The notes under the pieces were generated by a model. The model was given only the letters and a program-made list of their open reading frames with translations, ran no database searches and was not told the DNA's origin. A stretch of 64,000 bases of DNA, from positions 167,947 to 231,946 of the forward strand of contig MCGT01000042.1 in assembly GCA_002104935.1 (NCBI GenBank), written 5' to 3'. This document shows positions 1-11,641 of the stretch, in pieces. The stretch's first letter is position 1; each line of letters opens with the position of its first letter. The position numbers and the translations under genes were made by a program. This stretch comes from Hesseltinella vesiculosa. Taxonomy: Eukaryota; Mucoromycota; Mucoromycetes; Mucorales; Cunninghamellaceae.

Positions 1-21
1 AAGTTGGGGTATGTAAGACGC

Positions 22-636
22 TTATAAAAATATACCCCGGGCAAGTTGCATATACACGTCCAATGTTGAGTCGGTACTTTTGAACTGGTTGAGTTTTTCA
101 GTCATGTCATCTATGACGACTCTCGGTTTGTCAGAGAGGTGTTGTGAGGGGAGGGCTGATCTGTCTGGTGAAATAGGCTGGACGGCAGACAAACCAAAAG
201 GAGACGGTTTGGGCGATTTTTTGGTGTTAATTCGTTCCTGCTTCGCTTGTGGTTCACCTTTGGTTGCAGCGCCTGATATTTGCCCACGCTTTTTCACAGC
301 GGTAAGATGCTTTGCACTCTTCACGTGAGTTTGCATTGTAGCGACATTGTTAAACTTCTTTTTACAAGGTCGACAATAAAGATCTGACCCGTTATTTTGA
401 GTATCTTGCACATTATTTCGTTGTGGTCCAGATGCTGGTGGTGCATTCAATACAACAGGAATGGCATTGGTGAATCTTGATCTATTAAATTCGGTTCGTT
501 GAAAGGGCTGCAGAAACAAGGAATCAAACACTTCAAGAGAAGTTAGCATCTGAGCAGTATATTGTTTATAGAAGCATAATTTACCGTTGAAAGCATTGGA
601 ATGTAGACCAGGGTCAGTTTCGGGGAGGGCTTCCAT
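22..636 (-). CDS. C2H2/U1-type zinc-finger protein, 3' end probably beyond the left edge
   Basis: Seen: an open frame of about 204 codons from the ATG at 636 (a longer frame would start with TTG). Residues near 85-110 hold a C-x2-C-x12-H-x5-H finger inside LYCRPCKKKF...THVKSAKH. This spacing is that of U1/matrin-like fingers, which often bind double-stranded RNA or spliced RNA. The rest is basic and Ser/Pro rich, with no membrane segment. The frame stops at 22, but a GTATAT donor-like site lies just before it (positions 35-30), after the codons for LARG, so the gene probably splices on past position 1. Inferred role: nucleic-acid binding; the exact family is not recognised. Confidence 0.6.
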   Translation of the reverse strand: MEALPETDPGLHSNAFNGKLCFYKQYTAQMLTSLEVFDSLFLQPFQRTEFNRSRFTNAIPVVLNAPPASGPQRNNVQDTQNNGSDLYCRPCKKKFNNVATMQTHVKSAKHLTAVKKRGQISGAATKGEPQAKQERINTKKSPKPSPFGLSAVQPISPDRSALPSQHLSDKPRVVIDDMTEKLNQFKSTDSTLDVYMQLARGIFL

Positions 637-1158
637 GATTAACGAAGTCAAGAGAAAGAAAACGCATTTTTTTTTTTTTTGGCCATGAATGAGGAAGCCT
701 TTTTTTGGTCTCCACTTTTTTCGCTTTTGCTCTTTCTTTCGTTCCCACTGCCTTTTTTTTTTTTTTTCTTCCTTTTCGTGTGTGCCATTTCTATTTTCTC
801 TCCCTTTACATTGACATCAATTTCGTAAACCTCCATTTAGGTTTACGTACATAGTCCAGATTTCCCATTGTTTGATGACATAGACTCTCTTGCCTTTTTC
901 TTTCTTTCCCCTTTTTTGCATCATTTTGCTTTACGTCTATCTTTTTTTTTTTTTAACTTTTTAGCCACCTCACCTCCCCTTGATTTATTTCTACTTGTAT
1001 TTTAGAGTGTATTAAGCTAATAGATTGAACAAGTTCGACTCCCTATTCCTGTATTATTTTGCTGTTAAGCTTGCCTTCAATACTCGTGGCCTCAAGTTTT
1101 ACTTCTCAGACACATCCTTCTGACCAAACCCTCCTACTTTGTTTTTCCATCCCTCTAG

Positions 1159-2942
1159 ATGCATGAGCATCAGCGATTATCATCCTCTGGCTCAAGACCC
1201 ATGAGAGGGCGAGGGAAAACGATAAACAGAACAAGGACTTTATCTAACGCGTGCACGGACCGACCAGTAAAACAAGCAACTTTGACCAACACTTCAATAA
1301 CAAGCAAAGCCAACGACCAGCAGCAAAAGGAAATACAGAAGCGGATTGCTGCTCGAGCTGCAAATGCTATGGCACAAGTGCGTCAACGTCAACCACGATC
1401 CGTCCTCACATGGGGTGATAAACGCAAAGTAAGTGAAAAGAAAATCAAATTGCTTGGCTCGTGCATTTTTTTTTTTTTTTGAAAAAGTGGGCTTACTTTC
1501 CTTTATCTTTACTTTTATCTGTCGCAAGGCTATCATCAAACGATACCCAGATGGAAAACAGGAAATCCTTGTCCCTCAGACCTTGACTTCGGAGCAAGAA
1601 CAGTATGAGTTCCCACCACGATCAAGACTTTTGAAGAAGCTTGCCAGTTCTACTGCTGAAAGACAACGCCTCTCGACGTTACAGTGTAATGTATCACAAG
1701 CTGCACCTCCCTCATCGCCACCTGAACCTGATCAAGGCGCCTTGGCTGAATGGTTTTCGAAACGCAAAGACAAGGCCGTTTTGGATTGGATGTCCCATAT
1801 CCCCCTGACTACCCCCCTCCGTCAACAACACCATCCTTCTGTCTCTTGTTCACCCCAGCTCTCTGCCAATTTTTTCAAGTCACCTTTTCATTCAGCCATC
1901 GAATTTCAAAGCAAGGCTGGTAAGTTGCTGAAGAGTCGCTACGCTGCCTTTCTCACCACGTCTCTTCGTCATCTTTCTAGGCAGGCGATGGGCCAGGGAT
2001 GAATCTACTGGTCTGTCCTCTCGTAAACAACTTTCCCCCCCTGATGAACACACTCGTGTCCATCGCATCAAACGTCACTTATTACAATACCATCGCCAGT
2101 ACGTCCGTGTTACGCAATCTGCCACTATGGATTCAAGACCAAGCCATACTTATTCTTCTCACCCCCCTCGACCATCCTCCACCTCAGCCTCTGTTCATCT
2201 GGCAGCGTACCAATCACCTTCACGTAGCAACAACAGCAGAGTGACATATACCATGCTGCACCAATGGCCACATGCTTCACCATCCTATGATGTAAACCGT
2301 AGCTCCAGCTCCCGCCTGCCTGCCCTGCATGATGAAGCTCTTCAGGCCCCATCTTCATCCAGCAACATGCTACAATTGGTGCAAATGTTCCACAAAACGC
2401 TACAGGATCAACAAGTGCGTGCTCAGCAACGGCTTAAACAGTTGGAATCACTCATCCAAGAAGAGCGGTTCCATCGTCAGGACTTGCAACGTACACAGCA
2501 AATGACCATGGACAAGCTAGATTCGCTAATGACCCATTTTCAGCACCAGCACCAGTCGCCCCTTGCCTATCCCTATGCTCCGTCAGGATCCATATCCATG
2601 ACAAGCCCGTCGTCTCCTCGGCTCCAACTTCCCCGATCCTCTTCATCACCACCACTCCCACCCAAATCGATTGACACAGCGCAATCACAACCTATATCAC
2701 CTCAAACTTTACCCGCAGCCACAACCACTTCAGGACCTACTCTGACAAATTCTGGCTTGCCTCTTACTCCATCCTCTTCTACCGATCATTGGGCCCAGCG
2801 GATATCTTCCTTGGAGCATCGGTTGGAAAATGAGACCCAGCAGCGTCAGAAATGGGAGAGGCATATGCAAGATCAAATGGAGGTTCTGCAGCATTCTTTA
2901 TCTAGTCAAGACCAGATCTCACAACCGTGGAAGAACATTTAA
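1159..2942 (+). CDS. Hypothetical Gln/Ser/Pro-rich coiled-coil protein, three exons
   Basis: Exons 1159-1428, 1529-1919 and 1981-2942 join in frame (donors GTAAGT and GTAAGT, acceptors CAAG and CTAG) to give 540 residues. The N-terminus is basic (RGRGKTINR), then an Ala/Gln helix. Exon 2 opens with AIIKRYPDGKQEILVP, which looks like a short beta-strand repeat. The middle and C-terminal parts are low-complexity Ser/Pro/His, with two coiled-coil stretches, one after SSSNMLQLVQMFHKTLQDQQ and one near the C-terminus (SLEHRLENETQQRQKWERHM). No catalytic domain is visible. The YPDG segment recalls the beta repeats of centriolar CPAP/TCP10 C-termini, but the match is too short to name it. A poly(A) signal lies at 3032. 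Confidence 0.7.
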
Positions 2943-3031
2943 ACCTTTGATCATCGCCAACCCCAGTCATGTGGACTGTCTGGAGGGTTGAGTTCCTTTG
3001 TTATTATGTAGATATCATACCCATTGTCTGG

Positions 3032-3037
3032 AATAAA
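3032..3037 (+). terminator. Poly(A) signal AATAAA
   Basis: A canonical AATAAA lies 90 nt after the stop of the coiled-coil protein gene, followed by an A21 tract at about 3080-3100. It is the likely 3'-end processing signal for that gene. Confidence 0.5.
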
Positions 3038-3099
3038 TTTCCCTTGTAAACTATTTTCAACAGCGCATACTCACAGAGACAAAAAAAAAAAAAAAAAAA

Positions 3100-4045
3100 A
3101 AGACGTTCTCAGCTCATCCAACTTGTGCCGATCGCTTTACAGCACCGGTACTGTACCAGTGATTTGTCTGGGTAATTTTTGACGTGACTTTGAGAAAAAA
3201 AAAAAGGAAACAGTATAAATAAACCTTTTTATTCGATATTAGCGCACTATTAAGGATAAAAAATATGACTGACCGCTGTAAGCAAGTGGTTTTGTTATGC
3301 GAAGAAAAGAGAAAAAGAATGAAGAAAAAGCAGAGAAAGAGAAAGATGGGAAAAGCAAGGGGCGGGAGAAAAGGCGAGAATAGGGGGAATACTCAACAAC
3401 GGCACGGTCCACACCGGGAATCGAAGGCACTTTGCGGATGTTGAATTTAGCCACCGATGTTTTTTTCGGTTTGAAAAAAAAAAAGTAAATGCTGCACAGC
3501 ACCTTTGTGTTATGGGATCGGTGGGAAAATTTGTATGGACGCGCAATTATAGGAAGGATGATAGTTTTGAAAATATTAGGGCGATTGGTGAAGGTCGCCC
3601 AGCCAACTTTAGCTCACTTTTGTTTTGATCCCTCCGATTTCAACTAAAAAAATAATGAAAAACCGGCCACTTTCACCAGGGGACCCCTCAGGCGATCTGA
3701 CTGAAAATCAGATCGCATTATTGGCCATAGTCAATTCGTATAAAATGATGAGAAATGACTATGATTAAACGCTAGAAATGATTTTGAACGCACTTGAAAA
3801 TCATTCGGTGGTTCGCCAATTGGTTAATGAATAACCTGTTAGTAGCCGTCAAATGGCTGTCAAAAAATGCGGCTTTCTTTGAGTTCTCGATTTAGAATGT
3901 GAAGAAGTTTTGACCAGCAAGCACTATGGAAAAGATCATTGGCTGCTGATTTTTATTTTTATTTTTTTTTTCTGTTGCGCCGTGACGTATGCTCTTGCTC
4001 TTTGTCCTTCTTTTTTTTTAAAAAAATAAAATCATAAAAGTATCG
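3100..4045. other. Intergenic region with a rearranged repeat copy
   Basis: No convincing gene. It holds A/T homopolymers and, at about 3480-3845, a copy of the dispersed repeat described separately. The stretch just upstream of 4046 is T/A-rich and probably contains the Rpn3 promoter. Confidence 0.5.
3480..3845 (-). repeat. Dispersed repeat copy 1 (rearranged)
   Basis: Positions 3480-3700 are the reverse complement of the left part of the copies at 25440, 39560 and 55640 (shared words include CCAGGGGA, AACCGGCC and GGTGAAGGTCGCC). Positions 3780-3840 match the far right part (GGTTCGCCAATTGGTTA) in the opposite orientation. The copy is therefore internally inverted. Confidence 0.65.
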
Positions 4046-6010
4046 ATGGTCAGCACAGAACCAACTACAACCAAGAACGATCAAGTGGAAAGCATGGATG
4101 TTGAAGAAGACGAAATAGCGAAGAAGATTCGTTTGGAAAAGGAAGAAGCAACAGCTTTGGCCAATGGTAAGCAACGATCAGCTTGGAGAAGATTGGTTGA
4201 ATGAAGATGATAACACTTAGTTTATAGATCTCAAGCGCAACTGCTCTTTATTGGAAAGAGCAGTAGACACCATTGAATCACGATTCACCACTCGAGTCTT
4301 GCGCACGCTGCCCTCCATCCGACGCCGGTTAACAGCACCTGTCTTGGCCCAGGTCATTCAAGAATGTTATGGTGCAGATGAACGCAAAATGGGCTTGCTA
4401 ACAATACTTGGTCAGGTAATGTTTAATATTGGCTCAGAAAGAGAAGCGTGTAAAGACCACTCTGACCTATATTTTTGCTTCTTTGGCAGGCTGCTACGGA
4501 CATGGAAATGGACCAGGACAGACGAACAATCTTGCCGGAAGTTGACATTTACTTACATCTCAATGTCATTATCTACTTATTGGACAAAAATGAGCTGGAG
4601 AAGGTATATATCGTTGAGATTGTAAATAAAATGACTGACCTTCTTTTTGCCGGTTAAATCTAGGGAAAACGCTTGGTTGATGAAACAGTGGAGCGTCTTA
4701 CTCCCTTGAACCGTCGTACTTTGGATTTATTGGCTGCTCGAGTTTACTTTTATCACGCTCGATACTACGAGTTGACAGATCAACTTGCTGAAATTCGACC
4801 GTAAGTTGCCCCCCTCCTTTTTTTTTTCTTTTTATGAGGAAAATCATCTGATGTCTTCCTTTTGCCGGGCCATAGAATGCAACTAGCAGCTTACCGTACA
4901 GCTACCTTACGCCATGACGATGAAACACAGGTAGGTTTATATATGGTTCAAGATAAATAGGATAGAATGGATTTGAGGGACGTACAACTGCTTGAATTTT
5001 TTTGATTTTTATTTTGTTTTGATAGGGCACCTTATTGAATTTGCTGTTGCGCAATTATTTTTTGAACAACCTCTATGATCAAGCTGACAAGCTATTGTCC
5101 AAGAGCACGTTTCCTGAAAACGCTGGAAACAATCAAGCCGCTCGCTATGCTTACTACCTTGGCCGTATTAAAGCCCTGCAATTGGATTACACTTTAGCCC
5201 ATACCTACTTGACGCAAGCTATCCGCAAGGCCCCTCAGAATACCGTTACTGCTGGATTTCAGCAAACTGTAAAGATCCATTGTAGGTTTTTGATGTTCCT
5301 CATCATTTTATTTCACTAGGTTTACAAATTTTTCATCGTGGTCCAACTGTTGATGGGTGACATTCCTGAAAGATCTATCTTCCGTCAGCCAGTGTTGAAG
5401 AAGGCTTTGGTCCCTTACCTTCATGTTACCCAAGGTACAACGAGGCGCGCACACTTTCCTTGGTGACACTCATCATTTCTCTTTATTAGCTGTACGCGTG
5501 GGCGATTTGAACAAATTCCAAGAAGGGCTGGCGGAGTTTGGAGACGTGTTCAAAAAAGACAAAACGTACACGTTGATTCTTCGCCTTCGCCACAACGTCA
5601 TCAAGACAGGCATTCGCATGATCAGTTTGTCCTATTCAAAGATCTCACTGCGAGACATCTGTATCAAGCTGCATTTGGATAGCGAAGAAGACGCGCAGTT
5701 CATTGTTGCCAAGGCGATTCGCGACGGCGTGATTGACGCCACTCTTGACCACCACCATGGCTATATGAAGAGCAAAGAGATTGTGGATATTTACTCTACC
5801 AATGAACCCCAGGCCGCCTTCCATCAGCGTATCAGCTTCTGTTTGAACTTGCACAATGATGCCGTCAAGGCTATGCGCTTCCCTTTGAACGCCCATCGCA
5901 AGGAACTGGCCACAGCCGAGGCTGCTCGTGAACGCGAAAAGGAATTGGTGCAAGAAATTGCCGAAGGTGGTGACATGGACGACGACGATGACATGGACTT
6001 TTATGAATAA
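4046..6010 (+). CDS. RPN3: 26S proteasome regulatory subunit Rpn3 (PSMD3)
   Basis: Eight exons (4046-4166, 4228-4415, 4490-4603, 4664-4800, 4876-4930, 5026-5268, 5320-5434, 5490-6010) join in frame to 497 residues, the normal length for the family. Diagnostic stretches are [38 protein letters not shown] and the PCI domain ([22 protein letters not shown]). The C-terminus is acidic and ends [11 protein letters not shown]. Known role: a structural subunit of the 19S lid that pairs with other PCI subunits and helps place the deubiquitinase Rpn11, in cytosol and nucleus. The ATG at 4046 is the first in the frame after a T/A-rich leader. No defect is seen, so it should be functional. Confidence 0.95.
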
Positions 6011-6577
6011 AGAACCTTTGACTTCTCTCACTTGTTCGAGGGGATTGAGAAACGGCGTGTTGCACGCAACAAGCCAAGCCTAGCACTTCTTTATCTTTTT
6101 TTTTTTTTTTTTTTGAATTTTTCATGTCACGTTTTGAAAAATTACCCTTCTCCACCGTTTTCCCTACGCAATTACCAAAATAAAATCTGTTTGAAGTAGT
6201 GTGACAGGATAGAATTCAAACTGTAGCCATAGTATAATTATGCGGTCATTGCCTGTAAATAAAACACGAGCACATCATCACAAAAAAAAGGATGCATCCA
6301 GGCTCATTGGGTGAACTTGGCTTTAAAACATGGCTAGTTGAAAGTACTAAGAAACCTACTTTGCGATTCAAAGCGTACCCTCTTATTGTTATTTGGAACT
6401 CGAGGCATGTTTAACCATAATCACACACTCCCCTGCTGAATTGATTAAACACGTCGCAGATGTATAGCTGTGCATTCTGGTCGCCTGTAGGTGGACAGTT
6501 TTGATTGGCATCATACCCTCATATACAACCTACCCCTAAACGATACAAACAGAGCTTAACGAAATTTATTTGCACCC
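6011..6577. other. Intergenic region between convergent genes
   Basis: Space between the 3' ends of Rpn3 and the kelch gene. It contains a T18 tract at about 6096-6113 and AATAAA-like signals for both directions (for example near 6180 and 6258). No gene is visible. Confidence 0.5.
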
Positions 6578-8661
6578 TCATGTTTCAATGGAAAAGTTTG
6601 TGATTTGAGGAAGGTAAGCGCATGAACTAAGCTCCAATATGTACAACTCATTAAAAAATTTCTTCCCATCATAGCCACCAAACAGAAATAAACGACTGTC
6701 ATACAGGATCATGGAATGATAGCCACGAAAGGAAGGTCCTTTTCCGTAGACTTTACGTACCTCCCAAGCCATGGTGACTGAAAAAAAAAAATGCATAAGC
6801 GGTGAACCGTAGCGCAACTCCGTCTCTCCGAACATACCCAAGTTCAGCAGCAGCAGATCTGTGCAATACTGTGAGCCATCATGACCACCAAAGACAAATA
6901 GATAGGATCCAACGCATACAGAAGCATGAGATAAGCGTGGTACGTGTGGATCAATGTGGACAGGATGCCAGTGTTGCGTTTCGAGGTCCAACACATGGAC
7001 ATCCCCAAAGCATTCATGGCCATCACTTCCTCCAAAAACAATGAGCTTGTTTCCAACCAAGGTGCCACTGTGGTAGCCGCGAGGATTTGGTTGCGGCCCA
7101 GTTGTTTTCAATAAATTCCAAGTGAAGGTTTTCAAATTCAGAGCGTATAAATCACTCAATGCCTGAATGCCGTCGCCACCTCCAAATATACACATGATGT
7201 CATTCCAAACGACAGCAACATGAGCTCTTCGTGCAGATGGGCGGAGTCCTTTCGTGACAGGCTGGTGCCAGGTCATAGTGACTTTTAAAATCCTATTAGC
7301 GTTCTTCTTTCTGAGCGGCTCGCACTGTTACCTGTATCCAATGCATAAAAATGGTCATGGTATTTTGGACCATCACCACCACCGAAAATGTAAATAACTT
7401 GCTCATGCACAACTGCAGAGTGAGCACGACATGGCGGTGGTATATCACCATACATTTTAGGTTTCGACCATGTGAACGTGTCTGAAAAAAAAAAAAGGGT
7501 TTACGCTATCCAATCTCGTTGACTAGGCATTATTTCTTTTTACCTAGTTCCAGAATATACAATGAGCTGAGACATGCTTTCGAGTCCATACCACCGAACA
7601 CATACATCAGGTCGCCAACAACAATACTTGTATGCGCTCGCATGGGCTTAGGCGCGCCGCCATACACACTTGGCAGCGACCAGTACATAGCGGGGGCTGG
7701 AGCCTGCTCGTCACCACCGCCAGTTTGCGTCGTGTTCGTTTTTGTGCTTTGTCCCGAGATGCTAACACGTTTGTCATTTTTTTTGTACATGTTGCTGAAC
7801 TCCGTCAAGGAAGTAGCTGCCGAAGGAAGGGATGGCGTCGTTGTCCCTGTTGCTGACCTCAGAGAAGCTACTTGGGATCGAGCTACCAAGAAAAAAAAAA
7901 AAAAAAGAGGTAGGTAAGAAAATCGCCATGCCACCCTCATCTATCATTTATAAGTTTACAATGGGTATTGGGATCAGTAGATCGAGCGCGGGTCATCGCT
8001 GCGGAGGAAAACGTTGAGGTTGTCGGGTAGAAAGCATCATCCCCAGCCGTTCTCGGGACTGTTGACAAACGATCCTGATAAGATCCCTCTGAAATGCCGT
8101 AGTTCTCCTTGTTTCCAATAGAATTCAATTGTATAGGAGGGTTGGTTATGACGTGGCTACTACGGTAGCCGGGTAAAGAGACAGATTCTTGCATTGCGGA
8201 GCTGACAGGCACGGCTATTCGTTTCATCGTCTCGCTATTAAGAGATAAAAAGCACAGTTAACTTCTATCCAGACTGATATTTGCAGGGTATTTTCAGGGG
8301 AATAAAATAAAAAAGGGTCTTTTAAATCATTTTAAAGGGAGTGTCGGTCTGCCAAGGGAAGTTTAAAACAAAAAGAGGGAAGGATCAAGCGTTGGAAAGG
8401 ACATTACCCTCTGGAGGTTGTCGATGATGAGGATGGTGAAATATATGGTCGAGGTAAATGTGGATTAGGCGTCTTGTATTGCTGCTGCTGTTTGGTAACG
8501 GTACTTATGTGGTGATGATTCGTGGACAAGGACCGTTTCACACGAGAAAAGAGACTCGAATTGCTCCCACTGCTTCCGTTGCTGGACGAGCTTGCGAATG
8601 AAATGGTGGAGACGGTTCCATTCTCAGGTATTCGCCTACGCGGTCCAGTTTGTGTCATCAT
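6578..8661 (-). CDS. Six-repeat kelch beta-propeller protein
   Basis: Six exons (8661-8408, 8234-7960, 7882-7544, 7481-7332, 7281-6838, 6777-6578) give 553 residues. The start is the ATG at 8661; the frame upstream opens only with GTG. The first 200 residues are Ser/Gln rich and probably disordered. From about residue 240 there are six kelch units, each with an RAH/RGYH start and a FGG(x)D turn (VFGGMD, IFGGGD, IFGGGD, VFGGSD, VFGGHD, LFGGYD), enough for one closed propeller. Kelch propellers are protein-binding scaffolds. Fungal relatives act in polarity (Tea1 type) and Ras signalling (Ral2 type), but there is no coiled-coil tail like Tea1 and no BTB domain, so the partner is unknown. Confidence 0.88.
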
Positions 8662-9013
8662 TACTCGAATATGTCTCACCCGAGTATTGGTTTTGTCAAG
8701 GAATCAAAGAGTGAAAGAGAAAGTATTAAAAAAAGGAGTTCAGACTCCCCAGAAAACTTAATCTCTTGTGTGACACATCTGGTCACGCTCCCTTCCTTTG
8801 GGAAAAGCTTCCCCTTTCCCATGTTGGTCTCCTCGATTTCCATATGCTCATTACCATACATTGCAACAGTATCATACAGAAGGTGCTATAAAAAGAGAGC
8901 AGTCCTATTGAAATAAATTTAAAGCCATGTAATGAAACTATGAAGCACCCATCAAAAAAGGAAAATCCCCCACATTTTTTAATTCATTCTGGTGGATACA
9001 CAAGGGGGAGATC
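8662..9013. other. Intergenic region
   Basis: Contains the kelch gene promoter and the 3' end of the homocysteine methyltransferase gene (a reverse-strand AATAAA is formed near 8911-8916). No gene is seen. Confidence 0.4.
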
Positions 9014-10222
9014 TCAGGCTTCAAACACCGTTTTAGCATTTTCTCGTAAAGCACGGATATGGTCAGGTCCAACACCACAACAACCACCAATCAGGAACAT
9101 TTTGCTATCGTATTTCTGAAGGCAGTGTAGCAAGTTGGAGGCAAAGTCGCTAGGTGGTAACTTCGTGTTAGGGACCCAACCTCGAGCTTCAGCGTTCCAC
9201 ACCTGTCCACCATCTGGGTATACCAACGTGGCCAATCCACGCGCTTTATTCCAATTGACCAGCAAGGACACCAATGACGGAATGTACGTCATTTTCGTGC
9301 AGTTCACGCCAACAGCCTCAAACCCATCAGCGCCTGAGCTCTGCAACACCTCCAACGCCTCCAGGAGTGGTGTACCATCAGAGATTCTGTCTTCGGACTG
9401 ACATGAAAAAGACACACAAACTGGTGGAAACTGGCCGTCCTTATCCTTTCTATACCGGTGCACCAACTTGCTGATCGCTTCGGCTTCCAATCTGGATGGC
9501 ACCGTTTCAAATAGGATAAAATCGATCCCTGACTCTATGTAAAATTGTTAGATTCACATTCACCATACACATTTAATCTTGGCCAGCCAATTTCTCTTAC
9601 AGTTTACCTTGTAATAAAATATCCAAGCGGTGCTGATGGAAACACACCAAATCATCTACTGTAGCGTTGCCGTAATCGCCTGTGTATTCTTGACCACCTG
9701 CCAAATATGCCCCGTAGCAGCCAACGGAAAGGGCTACTAAGCGAGGCTGCACATCATTGGCATGGGACGCTCTATACTCTTCTCGGGCAGCAACTGCCAA
9801 TTGCACGCTTCGTCGCATGGCCACCTCTGCTTCTACTTCATTGTAACCAGCTGACATAAAGCCTGGCAGGGTTGCTTGGTAACTGCAGGTTGTCGCAATG
9901 TTGGATCCAGCTTCAAAGTATGCAAGGTGCACAGCCTAAGCAAGAATTGAAAGGTAAAGGGATCATGTTAGCATGTCCATGCTTGCGTACCGTCATTCAA
10001 ACGGGCTCTTTTCTTAGGGATTCTTCCTTTGTTTTACCTTGATCGATTCAGGATCTTCAATTAAACATTTCGCAGACCAGAGCTTTCCTATGATGAAAAT
10101 ACGTGTGAATTGATTTGTTTAACGGGTTACGGGAGTTTACCAGACAGGTCCTTTTGAAAGCGATCCTCTAGTTCTGTCGCAAAGCCACCATCAAGCAGTA
10201 ATGGATAAGGCAAGTTTAACAT
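9014..10222 (-). CDS. Homocysteine S-methyltransferase
   Basis: Four exons (10222-10141, 10087-10038, 9935-9608, 9534-9014) join in frame to 326 residues. The N-terminus has LLDGGFATELE, followed by LWSAKCLIEDP and TTCSYQATLPGF, all typical of the MHT1/SAM4/MmuM family. The zinc ligands are visible: Cys232 in GVNC, and Cys305-Cys306 in IGGCCGVGP. Known reaction: transfer of a methyl group from S-methylmethionine or S-adenosylmethionine to homocysteine, giving methionine, in the cytosol. The ATG at 10222 (MLNLPYPLLLDGG) is the only good start. Substrate preference cannot be read from the sequence. Confidence 0.93.
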
Positions 10223-10513
10223 AGCAAATAAAAAAATAAAAAAGAAGACCGAATAAAAAAGAACCAGCTAAAACAACTCTCGCTCTCGCCAAACTACACA
10301 AAGTACGGCATATCCAGTGTGCTGCAACCCAGCCACAACACCACATCTCCAAGACACTCCAAACTACGCAATGCAAATCAGCTACAGTGCTATTCAACTC
10401 GTCCAAAGCAACAAGTGCCTGCCCAAAAATCCGCGATGGGTATATCAGGCGACGGGACAAAAAAACTCGCGTTGCTTAGAGCTGCCTTTCTTCTCAGTTT
10501 TATCTTTGCGACG

Positions 10514-11641
10514 ATGAACTTTGGCAATGGTAACTAGGTTAGCTTTACTTCAATTTTATTTCTCACTTTTTTTATGCTTCTGCGCAAACCATCTATAGAA
10601 TTGCTCACGTTCAGATTGCCATGGGACGAATTGCCTGGGGACGAATTGCCTGGTGGCGATCGACTAAGCAAAATTATTCTCAAATCCCAATCAGCAATTA
10701 ATATCATCAGCCAGGCTATTCTTGATGTCCCAGCGGACACTTACACCATCACTGACGGCGAATGGCCAACGGGCTTGCGATCGGATGTTGTCTATGAGCC
10801 TCACGCCGTCGTTCAAGAAGTTCTACCGCCAATCATAGTTGAGGTCCAAAGCATCGTGGACGAAAAGTTTATGACACGCCTTGTCAAATATTGCCAATTT
10901 GCGTACGACAGGTATGGAATGCTGCCAATCGCGTTTATCATTTGTGTTGGAAAAGTCTTACCCGCAGCCTTGCTTTCGAAATTCACCCCACATGGTCAAA
11001 TGCCCTGGCTGTCTGTTCTGGGGTCGTCCGACTTTTGGGCCAAAGGATGCTATATGGTGACGAATCAAGGGCCACTTCAAGACATACGACATTCACCTGG
11101 ACGCCATGAATTGTCGCCACTGCAAGCCTTGTCCTTGTTTTTATTGGAAAGGTCCCCAACCTTACACACCCATTCCCACTCTGAAGACCCAACGGTAATC
11201 AAGCTTTACACTGAATCTCGAAATCTCACCGATACCCAAGAGCAACATCATGAACAATTTAAGGAAGTCATTGACGTAGTCTCATATAACAATACCAAAA
11301 TCATCGAAAAAGCTGATGCCGCCCTAAACAATGTGCCTGGTTCTGAAGTTGCTAGGCATCTCCTAGCCAAAGCAATCGCGTTTAATGCTGCGGTGAAGCG
11401 CAAGTACTTGGGGGTTGACGATTCCGACGACGATCTTGAACCACTGCCTGCTGTATCTTTCCAACCTCTTTTCTCCAGTGACCATGACGACATCCGATTT
11501 GTTGCAACTTACCGTGAAATGAACCCGGAACGAATCAATTCGAAGCGATGCCTAGACGAGGCCCATCGAGCCGGTCGCTGCAAGACTATCACAACCTCAG
11601 CTGGACTTCGAACGTTTTATAACAGAAAAGTAAAGAAGTGA
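10514..11641 (+). CDS. PD-(D/E)XK-nuclease-like orphan protein with Myb-like tail
   Basis: A 16-nt first exon (10514-10529) and a long second exon (10599-11641) give 352 residues. The start MNFGNELLTFRLP was chosen because the related copy at 21855 begins MNIPEDLLQFKLP. Residues 66-89 read RSDVVYEP...PPIIVEVQ, a D-x18-E-x-Q arrangement like Rpn/PDDEXK transposase-type nucleases, followed by a helix and the hydrophobic strand IAFIICVGK. The last 50 residues (RFVATYREMNPERINSKRC...LRTFYNRK) look like a Myb/SANT-type DNA-binding helix bundle. A short duplication, DELPGDELPGGD, lies near residue 20. Function is inferred from motifs only. A truncated near-identical copy lies at 13388 and a diverged broken one at 21855. 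Confidence 0.6.
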
